Source of the DNA: Vreelandella andesensis
GTDB taxonomy: Bacteria > Pseudomonadota > Gammaproteobacteria > Pseudomonadales > Halomonadaceae
Assembly: GCF_003989795.1 (NCBI RefSeq)
Contig: NZ_RZHG01000018.1
Span: 218,772-282,771, forward strand
Direction: 5' to 3'
Length of the DNA stretch: 64,000 nt
The position numbers and the translations under genes are program-made. Below, one piece after another: positions 8,063 to 16,711 of the stretch. Position 1 is the stretch's first letter. Every line of letters begins with the position of its first letter. The notes under the pieces are model-generated. The model did not search any database and was not told the origin of the DNA. It worked only from the letters and a program-made list of their open reading frames with translations.

Positions 8063-8581
8063 ATGGCTAGCCCACGCTGGCAAGGCTTGCTGTTCAATGC
8101 ACTGCGCTTCGAAGCAGGTTGGTTGTTGTGCGTCCTGGGCGGCTCGTGGGTAGCTGCTATTACAGGGGGTGTACTACTCGGCTGGCACTTTTGGCGCTGC
8201 GCGTTGCCTGGCGAATGGCGCTTTATTGGTGTGTTCGCACTGCTCGGGTTGGCGCTAGACGGCGGCCTTCATGTGGTGGGAGGTTTCAACTTCGGGGAAC
8301 AAGCTTTGGTGGCCGGTCTGCTACCACTGTGGCTCTGGATGCTGTGGCCACTGTTTGCCACGATGGTGTTTCACTCGCTTGCTTGGCTGTGGCGATATCC
8401 GCTCATTGCAGCAGTTTGTGGTGCGATCAGCGGGCCGCTGTCCTATGTTGGCGGCGCTGCGCTCACTGGCGTTAGCATGGCACCCTGGCTACTGCCTGCA
8501 CAGGCCCTTATTTGGGCAGCGCTATGTTTTGGCATCAGTCGTTACGCCAACCACAAAGCCACTGTTTCTAGCGTTAGCTAA
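8063..8581 (+). CDS. DUF2878 integral membrane protein
   Basis: A 172-residue very hydrophobic protein with about five to six membrane spans (for example WLLCVLGGSWVAAITGGVLLG, GVFALLGLALDGGLHVVGG, PLWLWMLWPLFATMVFH). Family DUF2878 is found at the end of photolyase/Cfa-type clusters. It begins directly after the Cfa-like stop codon with no spacer, so it is the last gene of the coupled set. Function unknown; a membrane accessory to lipid modification is inferred. Its last codons are part of a 24-bp tandem duplication. Confidence 0.85.
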   Translation: MASPRWQGLLFNALRFEAGWLLCVLGGSWVAAITGGVLLGWHFWRCALPGEWRFIGVFALLGLALDGGLHVVGGFNFGEQALVAGLLPLWLWMLWPLFATMVFHSLAWLWRYPLIAAVCGAISGPLSYVGGAALTGVSMAPWLLPAQALIWAALCFGISRYANHKATVSSVS

Positions 8582-8608
8582 GACACTGTTTCTAGCGTTC
8601 GCTAAGAC
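8561..8608. repeat. 24-bp tandem duplication between convergent genes
   Basis: Two copies of ACTGTTTCTAGCGTT(A/C)GCTAAGAC differing at one base. The first copy carries the stop of the DUF2878 gene and the second carries the stop of the convergent GGDEF-EAL gene. Confidence 0.9.
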
Positions 8609-10440
8609 ACTTCTTCAGCCGGTATCGGCGGTGCCCATCGCTGCTCAAGTTCCGCTGCAGATAGCGGCTTGGCAAAATAAAACCCTTGCACTAATGTACA
8701 GCCAGCGTTGATTAGAAACTGGCATTGCGCTTGTGTTTCTACGCCTTCGGCGACTACGTCTAGCCCCATACCCTCTGCCATCGCTAATACCGCCGTTACA
8801 ATAGCCGCGTCTGCTTGGTCGTGGGGCAGTTCGCGAATAAACGCACGATCTAGCTTGATTTTGTCTACCGGCAGTCGTTTCAAATAACCCAGCGATGAGT
8901 AGCCGGTACCAAAATCATCAATTGCTATCGCATAGCCTTGGTTACGCAGCGCCTGCAGACGAGGCCCCATATCCCCAGCACGCTCGTCCAACAAGACAGA
9001 CTCCGTCAATTCGAGGCCAATTTGAGACGGTGTAAGCTGATAACGTTCCAAACAACTAGACAGCTGGGTTTCGAGATCTCCCTGAAAAAGCTGCAACGCG
9101 GAAATATTGATCCACACCGTCACATTTGGCATACCGCTGTTCTGCCAGTGCGCTTGCTGAGCACAGGCTTTCTCGATAACCCAGCTACCGAGTTCAGACA
9201 TCAATCCGTGGCGTTCAGCCAGCGGAATAAAATCACCCGGCGAAATCATGCCGTCCTGAGGATGTCGCCAGCGTAGCAGCGCTTCCATGCCTACCAAGTC
9301 GCCAGTTACTGGATGATGCTGAGTTTGGTAGTGCAGCTCTAGTTGGTCGCCGGATATCAGCGCAGCCCGTAAATCATTCACCAGGGCGAGCTGGGGGTTA
9401 TCTTGTTTATCTAGCGCGGGGCGAAACCGCTGGCTGTGGTTACGTCCCAAGCGCTTAGCGCTATATAAAGCAGACTCCAGCCGCTGAAAAAGCACACCCG
9501 AATCACTTCCATCTTCAGGGGCACGGCTGCTGCCAATCGTTAACCCCAAGCGCAGTGATTGATCTTTTATTTCGAAAGGGCGACTCATGTGCTCACGAAG
9601 CGTTGCCACCCATTTATCATGATCATCAAAAGTGGTCGTGCGAATTACCATAAATTCATCGCCACCAAGCCTGCCCACTACACTGCCAGCCATATAACCC
9701 GTTAACCGCTGAGCAAAGCGAGCTAGCAAACGATCACCCTGTTCTACCCCTAGGCTGTCGTTGACCGATTTAAGTCCATCGATATCAATCAACGCCATAT
9801 CCAAACTTTCACCTGCACGCAAATGACGCAACCGAGAAGACATCAGATCATGTAAACGTCGCCGGTTTGGCAGTCCCGTAAGCGGGTCTTCATAGCCAAT
9901 TCGACGCAAATCACGCTCGCGTGTTTTTTGGGAGGAAATATCGGTAAACAAACTGATGAAATGAGTAATCTTGCCGCGCCTGTCGGTAACCGCACGAACT
10001 TTTAGCCACTCAGGGTACTCATCACCGTGCTTGCGGCGATTCCACATCTCACCTTCCCAACGGCCAGTCGACTTTAACGTACTCCAAAACGACTGATAAA
10101 ACGCTTTATCGTGACGCTGAGCAGCTAACGTTTCGAGCTTTCGGCCAATCATTTCTTGGCTTTCGTAGCCTGTGATTTGGGTAAAGGCAGGGTTAGCCGT
10201 CAACACACGGTTGTGCACATCGCTGATCACAATGGCGTCGCTCGCCAACCTTATGGCATCTTGAGTAAGCTGAAGCCGCAAGTATTGTTGACGTATTTGG
10301 TTCCAGGCATCCCACAAGCCAAATGCGACCAAACTGGCCGACACCATACGTAGCGCGGCGTCAGGAACCCACACACAGGCGGGTAGCGCTATTAACGCCA
10401 TCCACACCAGCGGACGATTAAGAGAAACAGGCAGCCACAT
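8602..10440 (-). CDS. Membrane-anchored PAS-GGDEF-EAL protein (c-di-GMP turnover)
   Basis: A 612-residue protein with two short hydrophobic N-terminal segments (residues about 10-45) that likely anchor it. A PAS domain follows (TQDAIRLASDAIVISDVHNRVL to ISLFTDISSQ, about 57-180). The GGDEF domain has an intact RLGGDEF signature and DPLTGLPNRR start. The EAL domain has intact EALLRW, 'LELTESVLL', 'DDFGTGYSSL' and 'KLDRAFI'. Both catalytic motifs look complete, so it could make or break cyclic di-GMP, with output set by the PAS. It is transcribed away from fabA and convergent with the light cluster; no operon partner. Confidence 0.93.
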   Translation of the reverse strand: MWLPVSLNRPLVWMALIALPACVWVPDAALRMVSASLVAFGLWDAWNQIRQQYLRLQLTQDAIRLASDAIVISDVHNRVLTANPAFTQITGYESQEMIGRKLETLAAQRHDKAFYQSFWSTLKSTGRWEGEMWNRRKHGDEYPEWLKVRAVTDRRGKITHFISLFTDISSQKTRERDLRRIGYEDPLTGLPNRRRLHDLMSSRLRHLRAGESLDMALIDIDGLKSVNDSLGVEQGDRLLARFAQRLTGYMAGSVVGRLGGDEFMVIRTTTFDDHDKWVATLREHMSRPFEIKDQSLRLGLTIGSSRAPEDGSDSGVLFQRLESALYSAKRLGRNHSQRFRPALDKQDNPQLALVNDLRAALISGDQLELHYQTQHHPVTGDLVGMEALLRWRHPQDGMISPGDFIPLAERHGLMSELGSWVIEKACAQQAHWQNSGMPNVTVWINISALQLFQGDLETQLSSCLERYQLTPSQIGLELTESVLLDERAGDMGPRLQALRNQGYAIAIDDFGTGYSSLGYLKRLPVDKIKLDRAFIRELPHDQADAAIVTAVLAMAEGMGLDVVAEGVETQAQCQFLINAGCTLVQGFYFAKPLSAAELEQRWAPPIPAEEVS

Positions 10441-10582
10441 CGCGATTTAGTGTGTCCAATAAATGAGTCAAACAGGGGCATGGATAACAGATATAGCATC
10501 ATGCCGCCTAACAAAAAAACACGGATACAACATACTACGTCAATAGGGCGTTTATTGTGCAAAATCGCACATTTGAACTAGT

Positions 10583-10653
10583 ACATGAACTATTACATGG
10601 CCATCACATGAACCATCACATGAACCATCACATGAACCATCACATGAACCATC
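10583..10653. repeat. 12-bp tandem repeat upstream of fabA
   Basis: Four exact copies of ACATGAACCATC (10606-10653) preceded by two degenerate copies (ACATGAACTATT and an 11-bp ACATGGCCATC). The 347-bp spacer 10441-10787 between the divergent GGDEF-EAL and fabA genes holds this array and presumably both promoters. A short TGTGC-N6-GCACA inverted repeat lies at 10556-10571. No gene is called in this spacer. Confidence 0.9.
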
Positions 10654-10787
10654 AAAATGATAATAACTGTTATCGGCAAGTAGATAAAAAACTGAAGAAA
10701 AATACGATAAGTGCCCGACGACGTGCATTCAGAGGTTTCGGGAAGTAGACTAGGCACAATTATCCTTTTAATACTCGGAACTATTCA

Positions 10788-11303
10788 GTGACCAAGCAAC
10801 ATTCCTTTGATCGCGAAGAACTGCTGGCCTGCTCGCGCGGCGAGCTATTTGGCCCTGGAAACGCACAGCTTCCGGCCCCCAACATGCTAATGCTTGACCG
10901 CATCATCCACATTCACGAAGAAGGTGGTGAGCATGGTAAAGGCGAGCTGATTGCCGAACTGGACATTACCCCCGACTTGTGGTTTTTTGATTGCCACTTC
11001 CCCGGTGACCCGGTTATGCCCGGTTGTTTAGGGCTAGACGCCATGTGGCAGCTTGTGGGCTTCTACTTGGGTTGGCTTGGTCACCCAGGTCGTGGACGTG
11101 CCCTGGGCTGTGGCGAAGTTAAATTCAGCGGCCAAATTTTACCCGACGCGAAAAAAGTGACGTATCACATTAATGTGAAACGCATTATTACTCGTCGGCT
11201 TATTCTAGGCATCGCCGACGGCACTGTAACCGTCGACGGACGCGATATATATCAGGCTAATGATCTGCGCGTTGGCCTATTCACCTCCACTGCGAATTTC
11301 TGA
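10788..11303 (+). CDS. fabA: 3-hydroxydecanoyl-ACP dehydratase/isomerase
   Basis: A 171-residue cytoplasmic enzyme that dehydrates 3-hydroxydecanoyl-ACP and isomerises the product to the cis-3 form, the entry to unsaturated fatty acids. The active site is seen as [22 protein letters not shown], giving His70 and Asp84, the same numbering as the E. coli enzyme when the GTG at 10788 is used as start. '[13 protein letters not shown]' is a conserved strand. It is followed 12 bp later by fabB with an AGGAGG ribosome site, forming the usual fabAB unit. The substrate link to the Cfa-like enzyme upstream (both concern unsaturated acyl chains) is notable. Confidence 0.97.
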   Translation: MTKQHSFDREELLACSRGELFGPGNAQLPAPNMLMLDRIIHIHEEGGEHGKGELIAELDITPDLWFFDCHFPGDPVMPGCLGLDAMWQLVGFYLGWLGHPGRGRALGCGEVKFSGQILPDAKKVTYHINVKRIITRRLILGIADGTVTVDGRDIYQANDLRVGLFTSTANF

Positions 11304-11315
11304 CAGGAGGCTCCC

Positions 11316-12533
11316 ATGCGACGAGTGGTAGTCACCGGCCTTGGCATTGTGTCGTGCTTAGGCAACGACCAGCAACAGGTCTTAGACGCGCTTAAAAACG
11401 GGCGTAGCGGTATTCGTTTTAAGGAAGAGTACGCCGAACGCGGCTTCCGTAGTCAGATAGCGGGCAGCGTCGACATCGACCTTGATTCCCTCATTGACCG
11501 CAAACTTCGCCGGTTTATGGGCGACGCTGCCGCTTATGCCTATGTGTCTATGGCACAGGCGATTGAAGATGCCGGGCTCTCTGAAGAGCAGGTGTCCAAC
11601 GAGCGGACTGGGTTGATTGCCGGGTCTGGCGGGGCATCGAGTGCAAATCAGGTAGAAGCAGCGGATGTCATGCGCGAAAAAGGCCTACGCCGTGTGGGGC
11701 CGTACCGAGTTACCCGCACAATGGGCAGCACCGTGTCAGCATGTTTGGCAACGCCGTTCAAGATCAAAGGTGTCAACTTTTCTATCTCGTCCGCCTGTGC
11801 GACCTCTGCTCACTGTATTGGTAGTGCAATGGAGCAAATCCAGCTAGGCAAACAGGATATCGTGTTTGCCGGTGGTGGCGAAGAAGAGCACTGGACCCTT
11901 TCTTGCTTATTCGATGCGATGGGTGCCCTTTCAACCCATTACAACGAGACGCCAGAAAAAGCCTCTCGCCCTTATGATCAAGCTCGTGATGGGTTTGTTA
12001 TCGCCGGCGGTGGCGGCATGTTAGTACTTGAAGAGCTGGAGCACGCTAAAGCCCGGGGTGCCAAGATATATGGCGAATTGGTTGGCTACGGCGCTACCTC
12101 TGACGGTCACGATATGGTTGCCCCTTCCGGTGAAGGTGCGACGCGCTGCATGCGTCAGGCAATGGCGACGGTTCAGGGTGATATTGACTACATCAACACC
12201 CACGGCACGTCTACACCAGTGGGGGATGTTGCTGAGCTAAAAGCAATCCGTGAAGTCTTTGGTAATACGACTCCTGCCATGAGCTCAACCAAATCGCTTA
12301 CCGGCCACTCGTTAGGCGCAACTGGCGTTCAAGAGGCGATTTATTCGCTGCTAATGATGCAGCACGACTTTGTTGCTGCCTCGGCCAATATCGAGCATCT
12401 CGATGAGCAGGCGGATGGTTTCGACATCGTTAGAGAACGACGTGACGGCGTGACCATCGACCGTATGCTTTCCAATAGTTTTGGTTTTGGCGGCACTAAC
12501 GCTTGCCTGGTTTTTCAGCGCTTTAATGGCTGA
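11316..12533 (+). CDS. fabB: 3-oxoacyl-ACP synthase I
   Basis: A 405-residue condensing enzyme that elongates unsaturated acyl-ACPs. The thiolase-fold catalytic triad is visible: Cys in [15 protein letters not shown], His in [11 protein letters not shown] and His in [12 protein letters not shown]. The C-terminal '[14 protein letters not shown]' is also diagnostic. Length matches E. coli FabB (406). It is co-transcribed with fabA and ends before a 16-bp repeat array and a strong bidirectional hairpin. Confidence 0.97.
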   Translation: MRRVVVTGLGIVSCLGNDQQQVLDALKNGRSGIRFKEEYAERGFRSQIAGSVDIDLDSLIDRKLRRFMGDAAAYAYVSMAQAIEDAGLSEEQVSNERTGLIAGSGGASSANQVEAADVMREKGLRRVGPYRVTRTMGSTVSACLATPFKIKGVNFSISSACATSAHCIGSAMEQIQLGKQDIVFAGGGEEEHWTLSCLFDAMGALSTHYNETPEKASRPYDQARDGFVIAGGGGMLVLEELEHAKARGAKIYGELVGYGATSDGHDMVAPSGEGATRCMRQAMATVQGDIDYINTHGTSTPVGDVAELKAIREVFGNTTPAMSSTKSLTGHSLGATGVQEAIYSLLMMQHDFVAASANIEHLDEQADGFDIVRERRDGVTIDRMLSNSFGFGGTNACLVFQRFNG

Positions 12534-12550
12534 TGCCAGATAATGCGGCA

Positions 12551-12598
12551 TAGCTACAATACGGTGTAGCTGCGATATGATGTAGCTGCAATATGATG
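12551..12598. repeat. 16-bp tandem repeat after fabB
   Basis: Three consecutive 16-bp units, TAGCTACAATACGGTG, TAGCTGCGATATGATG and TAGCTGCAATATGATG, starting 17 bp after the fabB stop and ending just before the terminator hairpin. Confidence 0.85.
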
Positions 12599-12600
12599 TA

Positions 12601-12629
12601 AAAAACGGCGCCTTGAGGCGCCGTTTTTT
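12601..12629. terminator. Bidirectional rho-independent terminator between fabB and plsC
   Basis: AAAAACGGCGCC - TTGA - GGCGCCGTTTTT: 12-bp stem, 4-nt loop, with an A-run on the left and a T-run on the right, so it works for both strands. Its right edge overlaps the plsC stop codon (12628-12630). Confidence 0.92.
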
Positions 12630-13383
12630 ATAGTGAGCGTGAGGTTGTTGAACGAGTGGTTGGCCTTGGCACGTCTGAAATCTCTTGAAGCTGTCCTTCA
12701 ATCCAGTCTTCAACATCAACCAGCACTTCGTCAGGGGTGCGGCCTGCTGTTTCTATCGGCGCACCAATACGGACCCTCAACACACCGGGGCGCTTGACCC
12801 AATGACGGCCAGGCCAGCGCTCACCCGCATTGTGCGCCACTGGCAGTACGGGTACGCCTGCTCGGCAGGCCACCACGCTACCACTCTTGTTGTAGCGCTT
12901 ACGGATGCCTGGGTCGACACGTGTTCCTTCTGGAAAAATAAGCACTGAAAGCCCAGTCCCCAGACGCGCGACACCTTGCTTCAACACCTGTTTCATGGCG
13001 CGGGCAGGTTTAGAACGATCTAGACTGATCGGTCGCAATAAACGCAACCCCCAACCAAAAATAGGGAGACGCAATAACTCCTGTTTTAAGACCGTGCAAA
13101 CTGGCGGCTTCATCACCTGCAGAAACACCGTTTCCCACTCACACTGGTGATTTGCCTGAATCACGCAGGGGCCAGCCGGAATATTTTCTTGCCCCTGAAT
13201 ATCATAACGAACGCCACATGCCACCTTGAACCACACCATTAAAAAATGGTTATAAAGATTCAACAACCGATAACGGGCAGCCAACGGTAGAAACGGTGCA
13301 ATTGGCAAAAAAAGCACACCAATCAGCAGCATAGCAGAAAAATAACCCGCATAAAAAAGCAAGCTGCGAACCAAATTGATCAA
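12628..13383 (-). CDS. plsC: 1-acyl-sn-glycerol-3-phosphate acyltransferase
   Basis: A 251-residue membrane-bound enzyme that acylates lysophosphatidic acid to phosphatidic acid. An N-terminal hydrophobic span (residues about 5-35) comes before the acyltransferase motifs NHQCEWETVF (H-x4-E), 'RPISLDRSKP', 'LIFPEGTR' and 'GVPVLPVAHN'. E. coli PlsC is 245 residues. The start overlaps the stop of the upstream RmlD-like gene by 4 bp, so they are translationally coupled. Confidence 0.93.
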   Translation of the reverse strand: MINLVRSLLFYAGYFSAMLLIGVLFLPIAPFLPLAARYRLLNLYNHFLMVWFKVACGVRYDIQGQENIPAGPCVIQANHQCEWETVFLQVMKPPVCTVLKQELLRLPIFGWGLRLLRPISLDRSKPARAMKQVLKQGVARLGTGLSVLIFPEGTRVDPGIRKRYNKSGSVVACRAGVPVLPVAHNAGERWPGRHWVKRPGVLRVRIGAPIETAGRTPDEVLVDVEDWIEGQLQEISDVPRPTTRSTTSRSL

Positions 13384-14288
13384 GCCAACTCTCCTGTCCC
13401 TTTACCCTGCTGTTGTTCCCGCGCCACACACCAAGCATCCAGCATTCGCCCTACCTCCAGCCGCCATGGCTTTTGATGTACACCAAATACATCCAGCACA
13501 CGCCGGCAATTTAAGACTCGCCGCAACTTGGCGTCATGGTGATGATTGAGTGCTTGCACAATGCCAAGCGCCACACGTTCACCGCGCCCCTCCAAATGGG
13601 TTGCCAGTTGGGTGCGCACCATTGAGGTAAAGGTGAACGCACTAACAGGCTCAGTGCCCGCTAGGTGGTAAGCTCCCCAAGCGTTTGCCCCACAGGACTG
13701 CTGCTGAAGTATGCCAATTAACGCCATGGCGACAGCATCAGCAGACGTAGGGCAAAAAATGACATCTTCAGCGGCACGCGCAGGCTCTCCTATCATCAAG
13801 CTATCGATTATTTCGTTTAGCCACGCATGACTGCCTTCCAGCGCAAACAAGGGGCCTAAACGGACAATGAGATGCCGGTGATACTCAGCACGAACACGAT
13901 CACCTGCTTGCACTAAGCGACGCAGGCTTTCATCCCTTGGGGCAGGTACTACGTGTTCATCGATGGGGATCTCAAAACCGTCTTCGTAAAGCTGGTCTGA
14001 AACACACCATACCAACGCGATACCTTGTGTTTGACAAGCATCCATACAGGCATCAACGGCATCAGCATGCGCCATTACATCGGCAGGTGCCATGCTAAGC
14101 GGGTGCGCCAACGGCGGGATAATCACCGCATCGGGTGTTATCGCCTGGAGCTGAGCGGAGGTAATCGTACTACCTTGGCCAATAATTAGCTCAGTATCCG
14201 TTCGACGACTGGCCTCTCGGGCTAATGCCAAACTTAAGCAGTGCCCTGCATCTAATGTCAGCAGCTTCAAGACGGACCCCTCTCTCAC
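13380..14288 (-). CDS. RmlD-like sugar-nucleotide-binding protein (degenerate NAD motif)
   Basis: About 302 residues, related to the dTDP-4-dehydrorhamnose reductase family. The C-terminal part is recognisable (AYHLAGTEPVSAFTFTSMV, the RmlD 'YHl.G...s...fa' strand-helix). However, the N-terminus reads LLTLDAGHCLSLALAREA instead of a GxxGxxG dinucleotide loop, and no YxxxK is evident, so oxidoreductase activity is doubtful. The frame opens with GTG at 14288, but TTG at 14270 has a better placed purine-rich site (GAGAGGGG). It is coupled to plsC by a 4-bp overlap. Function unknown. Confidence 0.65.
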   Translation of the reverse strand: MREGSVLKLLTLDAGHCLSLALAREASRRTDTELIIGQGSTITSAQLQAITPDAVIIPPLAHPLSMAPADVMAHADAVDACMDACQTQGIALVWCVSDQLYEDGFEIPIDEHVVPAPRDESLRRLVQAGDRVRAEYHRHLIVRLGPLFALEGSHAWLNEIIDSLMIGEPARAAEDVIFCPTSADAVAMALIGILQQQSCGANAWGAYHLAGTEPVSAFTFTSMVRTQLATHLEGRGERVALGIVQALNHHHDAKLRRVLNCRRVLDVFGVHQKPWRLEVGRMLDAWCVAREQQQGKGTGELA

Positions 14289-14325
14289 CTAACCCCAGGA
14301 ATATGACAACTTTTTTAGCCCATAC

Positions 14326-14952
14326 TTAAAATGGAATTTCGTCGTCAAAATCATCGAAGTTGCCAGGATCAGGGGCACCATAATTGCTATTTTGATTGGC
14401 GGGGGCTGGCTGGTTTTGTTGTGGGCCACGCGCAGGCTGCTGAGGAGCACCGCCTTGAGAAGGATACCCCCCCTGCTGAGGCATACCGCCGCCTTGATTG
14501 TTCTGAGGCGTGCCAGCGTGCTGAGGCGCGGGTTGCTGCTGGGCAGGAGCACTTTGCGCAGGATTGTTTTGCGCGTACCCACCTTGAGGGGCACCGCCAC
14601 CCTGGAAATCGCCACCACGGCTATCGAGCATCTGCATGTCGTTGGCGACAATTTCCGTGCTGTAACGATCCTGACCGTTTTGGTCTTGCCACTTTCGGGT
14701 CTGCAGGCGTCCTTCAATGTACACTTTAGAGCCCTTTTTTAGGTACTGCTGGGCAATCTCGGCAGTTTTATTGAACAGCACGATACGGTGCCACTCGGTA
14801 CGCTCTTGGCGCTGTCCACTCTGACGGTCCATCCATGTGTCGGATGTCGCTAGGTTCAGGTTTGCTACCGCCGTTCCCGAGGGCGTAAAGCGTACTTCCG
14901 GGTCTTGGCCCAGGTTACCAATCAAGATGACTTTGTTAATACCGCGCGCCAT
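14326..14952 (-). CDS. ssb: Single-stranded DNA-binding protein
   Basis: 208 residues. The OB-fold domain covers about 1-115 ([19 protein letters not shown], then '[31 protein letters not shown]' region). A Gln/Gly/Pro/Ala-rich low-complexity linker follows, and the acidic C-terminal tip DFDDEIPF recruits partner proteins. It coats single-stranded DNA in replication, recombination and repair. The linker is longer than in E. coli SSB (178 residues in all). ATG 14952 is preceded by AAGGAGCG. The 208-bp spacer upstream carries its promoter; an AT-rich palindromic stretch (ATATATCGATAT) lies about 20-35 bp upstream, but no LexA-type CTG-N10-CAG box was found. Confidence 0.97.
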   Translation of the reverse strand: MARGINKVILIGNLGQDPEVRFTPSGTAVANLNLATSDTWMDRQSGQRQERTEWHRIVLFNKTAEIAQQYLKKGSKVYIEGRLQTRKWQDQNGQDRYSTEIVANDMQMLDSRGGDFQGGGAPQGGYAQNNPAQSAPAQQQPAPQHAGTPQNNQGGGMPQQGGYPSQGGAPQQPARGPQQNQPAPANQNSNYGAPDPGNFDDFDDEIPF

Positions 14953-15160
14953 AGGTCGCTCCTTTCAATAATCGGTCATATATATCGATATCAGTGCCGT
15001 CAAGGGTATCACTGATACGTCTGCCAGGCCTGAATGCCATGCAGCAAATGTGTATTACAGCTTCGGTATGCTTTAAACGTAGGTTCTAAATATAGATGTT
15101 GAACAGAATGTAAATGTTCGAACGTTTGCTGTCGTTAGGAACGGGAACGACCCAGACGTG

Positions 15161-16540
15161 TTAAGTCTTGGGTGGTGACAGCAACCTCGTCAGTGCTGCC
15201 TGGTCGAGCTCTTTACGATTTACTTTTAGGTACATCAACCGCTCTTCTGGCACCACCATCACGTCTTCCACACCCACCACATCTGCAAGATGCTCCATCA
15301 ACAGATTTAATGCATCCGGCTGAGTATCGTGCAATGCCACTACTTCGCTGGAGAGAGGCGGTGGCGACGGCATGCGCCACATCGCCAGCCACCACAGCAG
15401 GGCAAGCCCCGCACAGCCGATAAACACCGCGTCGAGTCCCCACAGATTCGACAACAAACCACCCAGCGTACCCCCTAAAAAAGCGCCCAAAAACTGGCTG
15501 GTAGAGTACACGCCCATCGCAGTACCTTTAGCGCCCGCGGGCGCCAACTTACTGAGCATTGATGGCAGCGTAGCTTCGAGCAAGTTAAATCCTGTAAAAA
15601 AAACAAATAGCCATGCGAGCAGCCAGCTCTGCTGGGAGAATGGCAGGCTGAGGCTGCTCAAACTGATCACGATGGCGCCAATAGCCAGCAGGCACATTAA
15701 TCTCATGCGCTGGCGTTTCTCAGCCACGATCACCAGCGGCACCATGGCAATAAACGACAGCGCCATAATCGCCAAGTAAGCCAGCCCGTGATACTCAATA
15801 GCGACCCCTGCATTTAATAACCGAAACGGGACAGCAACAAAGATCGCCATTAGCACCAAATGCAGCGAAAAGATCGACAGATCTAACCGCCATAAATCAG
15901 GCCGCATAATAATACGTTTAAACTGCTGGCGATCCATCCCTACATCTCGGTGGCGCAAGCGGCGCGGCGCGGGTGGCACCCATCGCCACAGCACAACCAA
16001 GCCAACGAGCGTTAACAGCGCCGTAAACCAAAAAACCCCCGCCAGCCCCTTCCAGGCTGCCAGCCAAGGGCCGAGAACCATGGCAATGGCAAACGATACG
16101 CCAATGGAAAGGCCGATGGTGGCCATTGCTGCCGTCCGCACCTGCTCACGGGTTTGGTCGGCCAGCAGTGCCATAATTGCGGCAGCAATGGCCCCACAGC
16201 CTTGAAGCGCACGGCCTAAAATAACCCCACTAATGGAATCTGCCATGGCTGCAACCACGCTACCTGCAGCGAAAATCAGTAACCCCATGGCAATGACACG
16301 TTTACGACCAATACGGTCTGACAGCAGGCCAAAAGGTATCTGCAGCGTTGCCTGAGTTAGCCCATAGATACCCAGTGCGACACCAATGAGCAGAGGAGTA
16401 GCGCCACTTAAGGTGTCGGCGTAAAGCGCCAACACCGGCAGCACCATAAACAATCCCAGCATACGAGATGCATAAAGCCCGGCTAAGCCGCTGATTGCAC
16501 GACGTTCAGTGGCCAGCAGCAGTGCGGAAACCTTGCGCAT
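15161..16540 (-). CDS. MFS transporter, YajR-like with C-terminal YAM-type domain
   Basis: 459 residues from ATG 16540; the open frame runs back over uvrA sequence, which is a shadow. Twelve hydrophobic spans are interrupted by the MFS signature '[18 protein letters not shown]' between TM2 and TM3. The last 65 or so residues are soluble ([22 protein letters not shown] ... [10 protein letters not shown]), as in E. coli YajR, a proton-driven drug-type efflux carrier whose ferredoxin-like YAM domain follows TM12. The substrate is not known. It is divergent from uvrA and sits between uvrA and ssb, which are adjacent in enteric bacteria. Confidence 0.88.
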   Translation of the reverse strand: MRKVSALLLATERRAISGLAGLYASRMLGLFMVLPVLALYADTLSGATPLLIGVALGIYGLTQATLQIPFGLLSDRIGRKRVIAMGLLIFAAGSVVAAMADSISGVILGRALQGCGAIAAAIMALLADQTREQVRTAAMATIGLSIGVSFAIAMVLGPWLAAWKGLAGVFWFTALLTLVGLVVLWRWVPPAPRRLRHRDVGMDRQQFKRIIMRPDLWRLDLSIFSLHLVLMAIFVAVPFRLLNAGVAIEYHGLAYLAIMALSFIAMVPLVIVAEKRQRMRLMCLLAIGAIVISLSSLSLPFSQQSWLLAWLFVFFTGFNLLEATLPSMLSKLAPAGAKGTAMGVYSTSQFLGAFLGGTLGGLLSNLWGLDAVFIGCAGLALLWWLAMWRMPSPPPLSSEVVALHDTQPDALNLLMEHLADVVGVEDVMVVPEERLMYLKVNRKELDQAALTRLLSPPKT

Positions 16541-16651
16541 AATACCCTTGTGGTCAATAAAGAGGCTGAACATCTCGAGATAACCGTTCATTCTAGCGCT
16601 TTGTACCCACGCTGGAAACGCCGAGCGCTGACCCCATCTCAATATGGAGTT

Positions 16652-16681
16652 TTGCCGGGAAGGGTACAGCAAACGTATAAT
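16652..16681 (+). promoter_or_regulatory. Candidate uvrA promoter
   Basis: TTGCCG (16652-16657), an 18-bp spacer and a perfect TATAAT (16676-16681), 30 bp before the chosen uvrA start. No LexA-type inverted repeat was recognised in the 171-bp divergent spacer. Confidence 0.6.
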
Positions 16682-16711
16682 TACGCTTTTGCCACGCGAT
16701 TCGAGGTGTTG

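Noticed and set aside
10583-10653. CRISPR-like look of the repeat arrays
   Set aside because: Units are 12 bp and directly adjacent with no spacers, so this is a simple tandem repeat.
10557-10748. 63-codon frame with repeated H-H-M-N
   Set aside because: It is produced by the 12-bp ACATGAACCATC repeat being stop-free; no ribosome site and no similarity outside the repeat. Treated as repeat, not gene.
14953-14995. SOS box upstream of ssb
   Set aside because: An AT-rich palindromic stretch is present, but the CTG and CAG ends are not spaced by ten bases.
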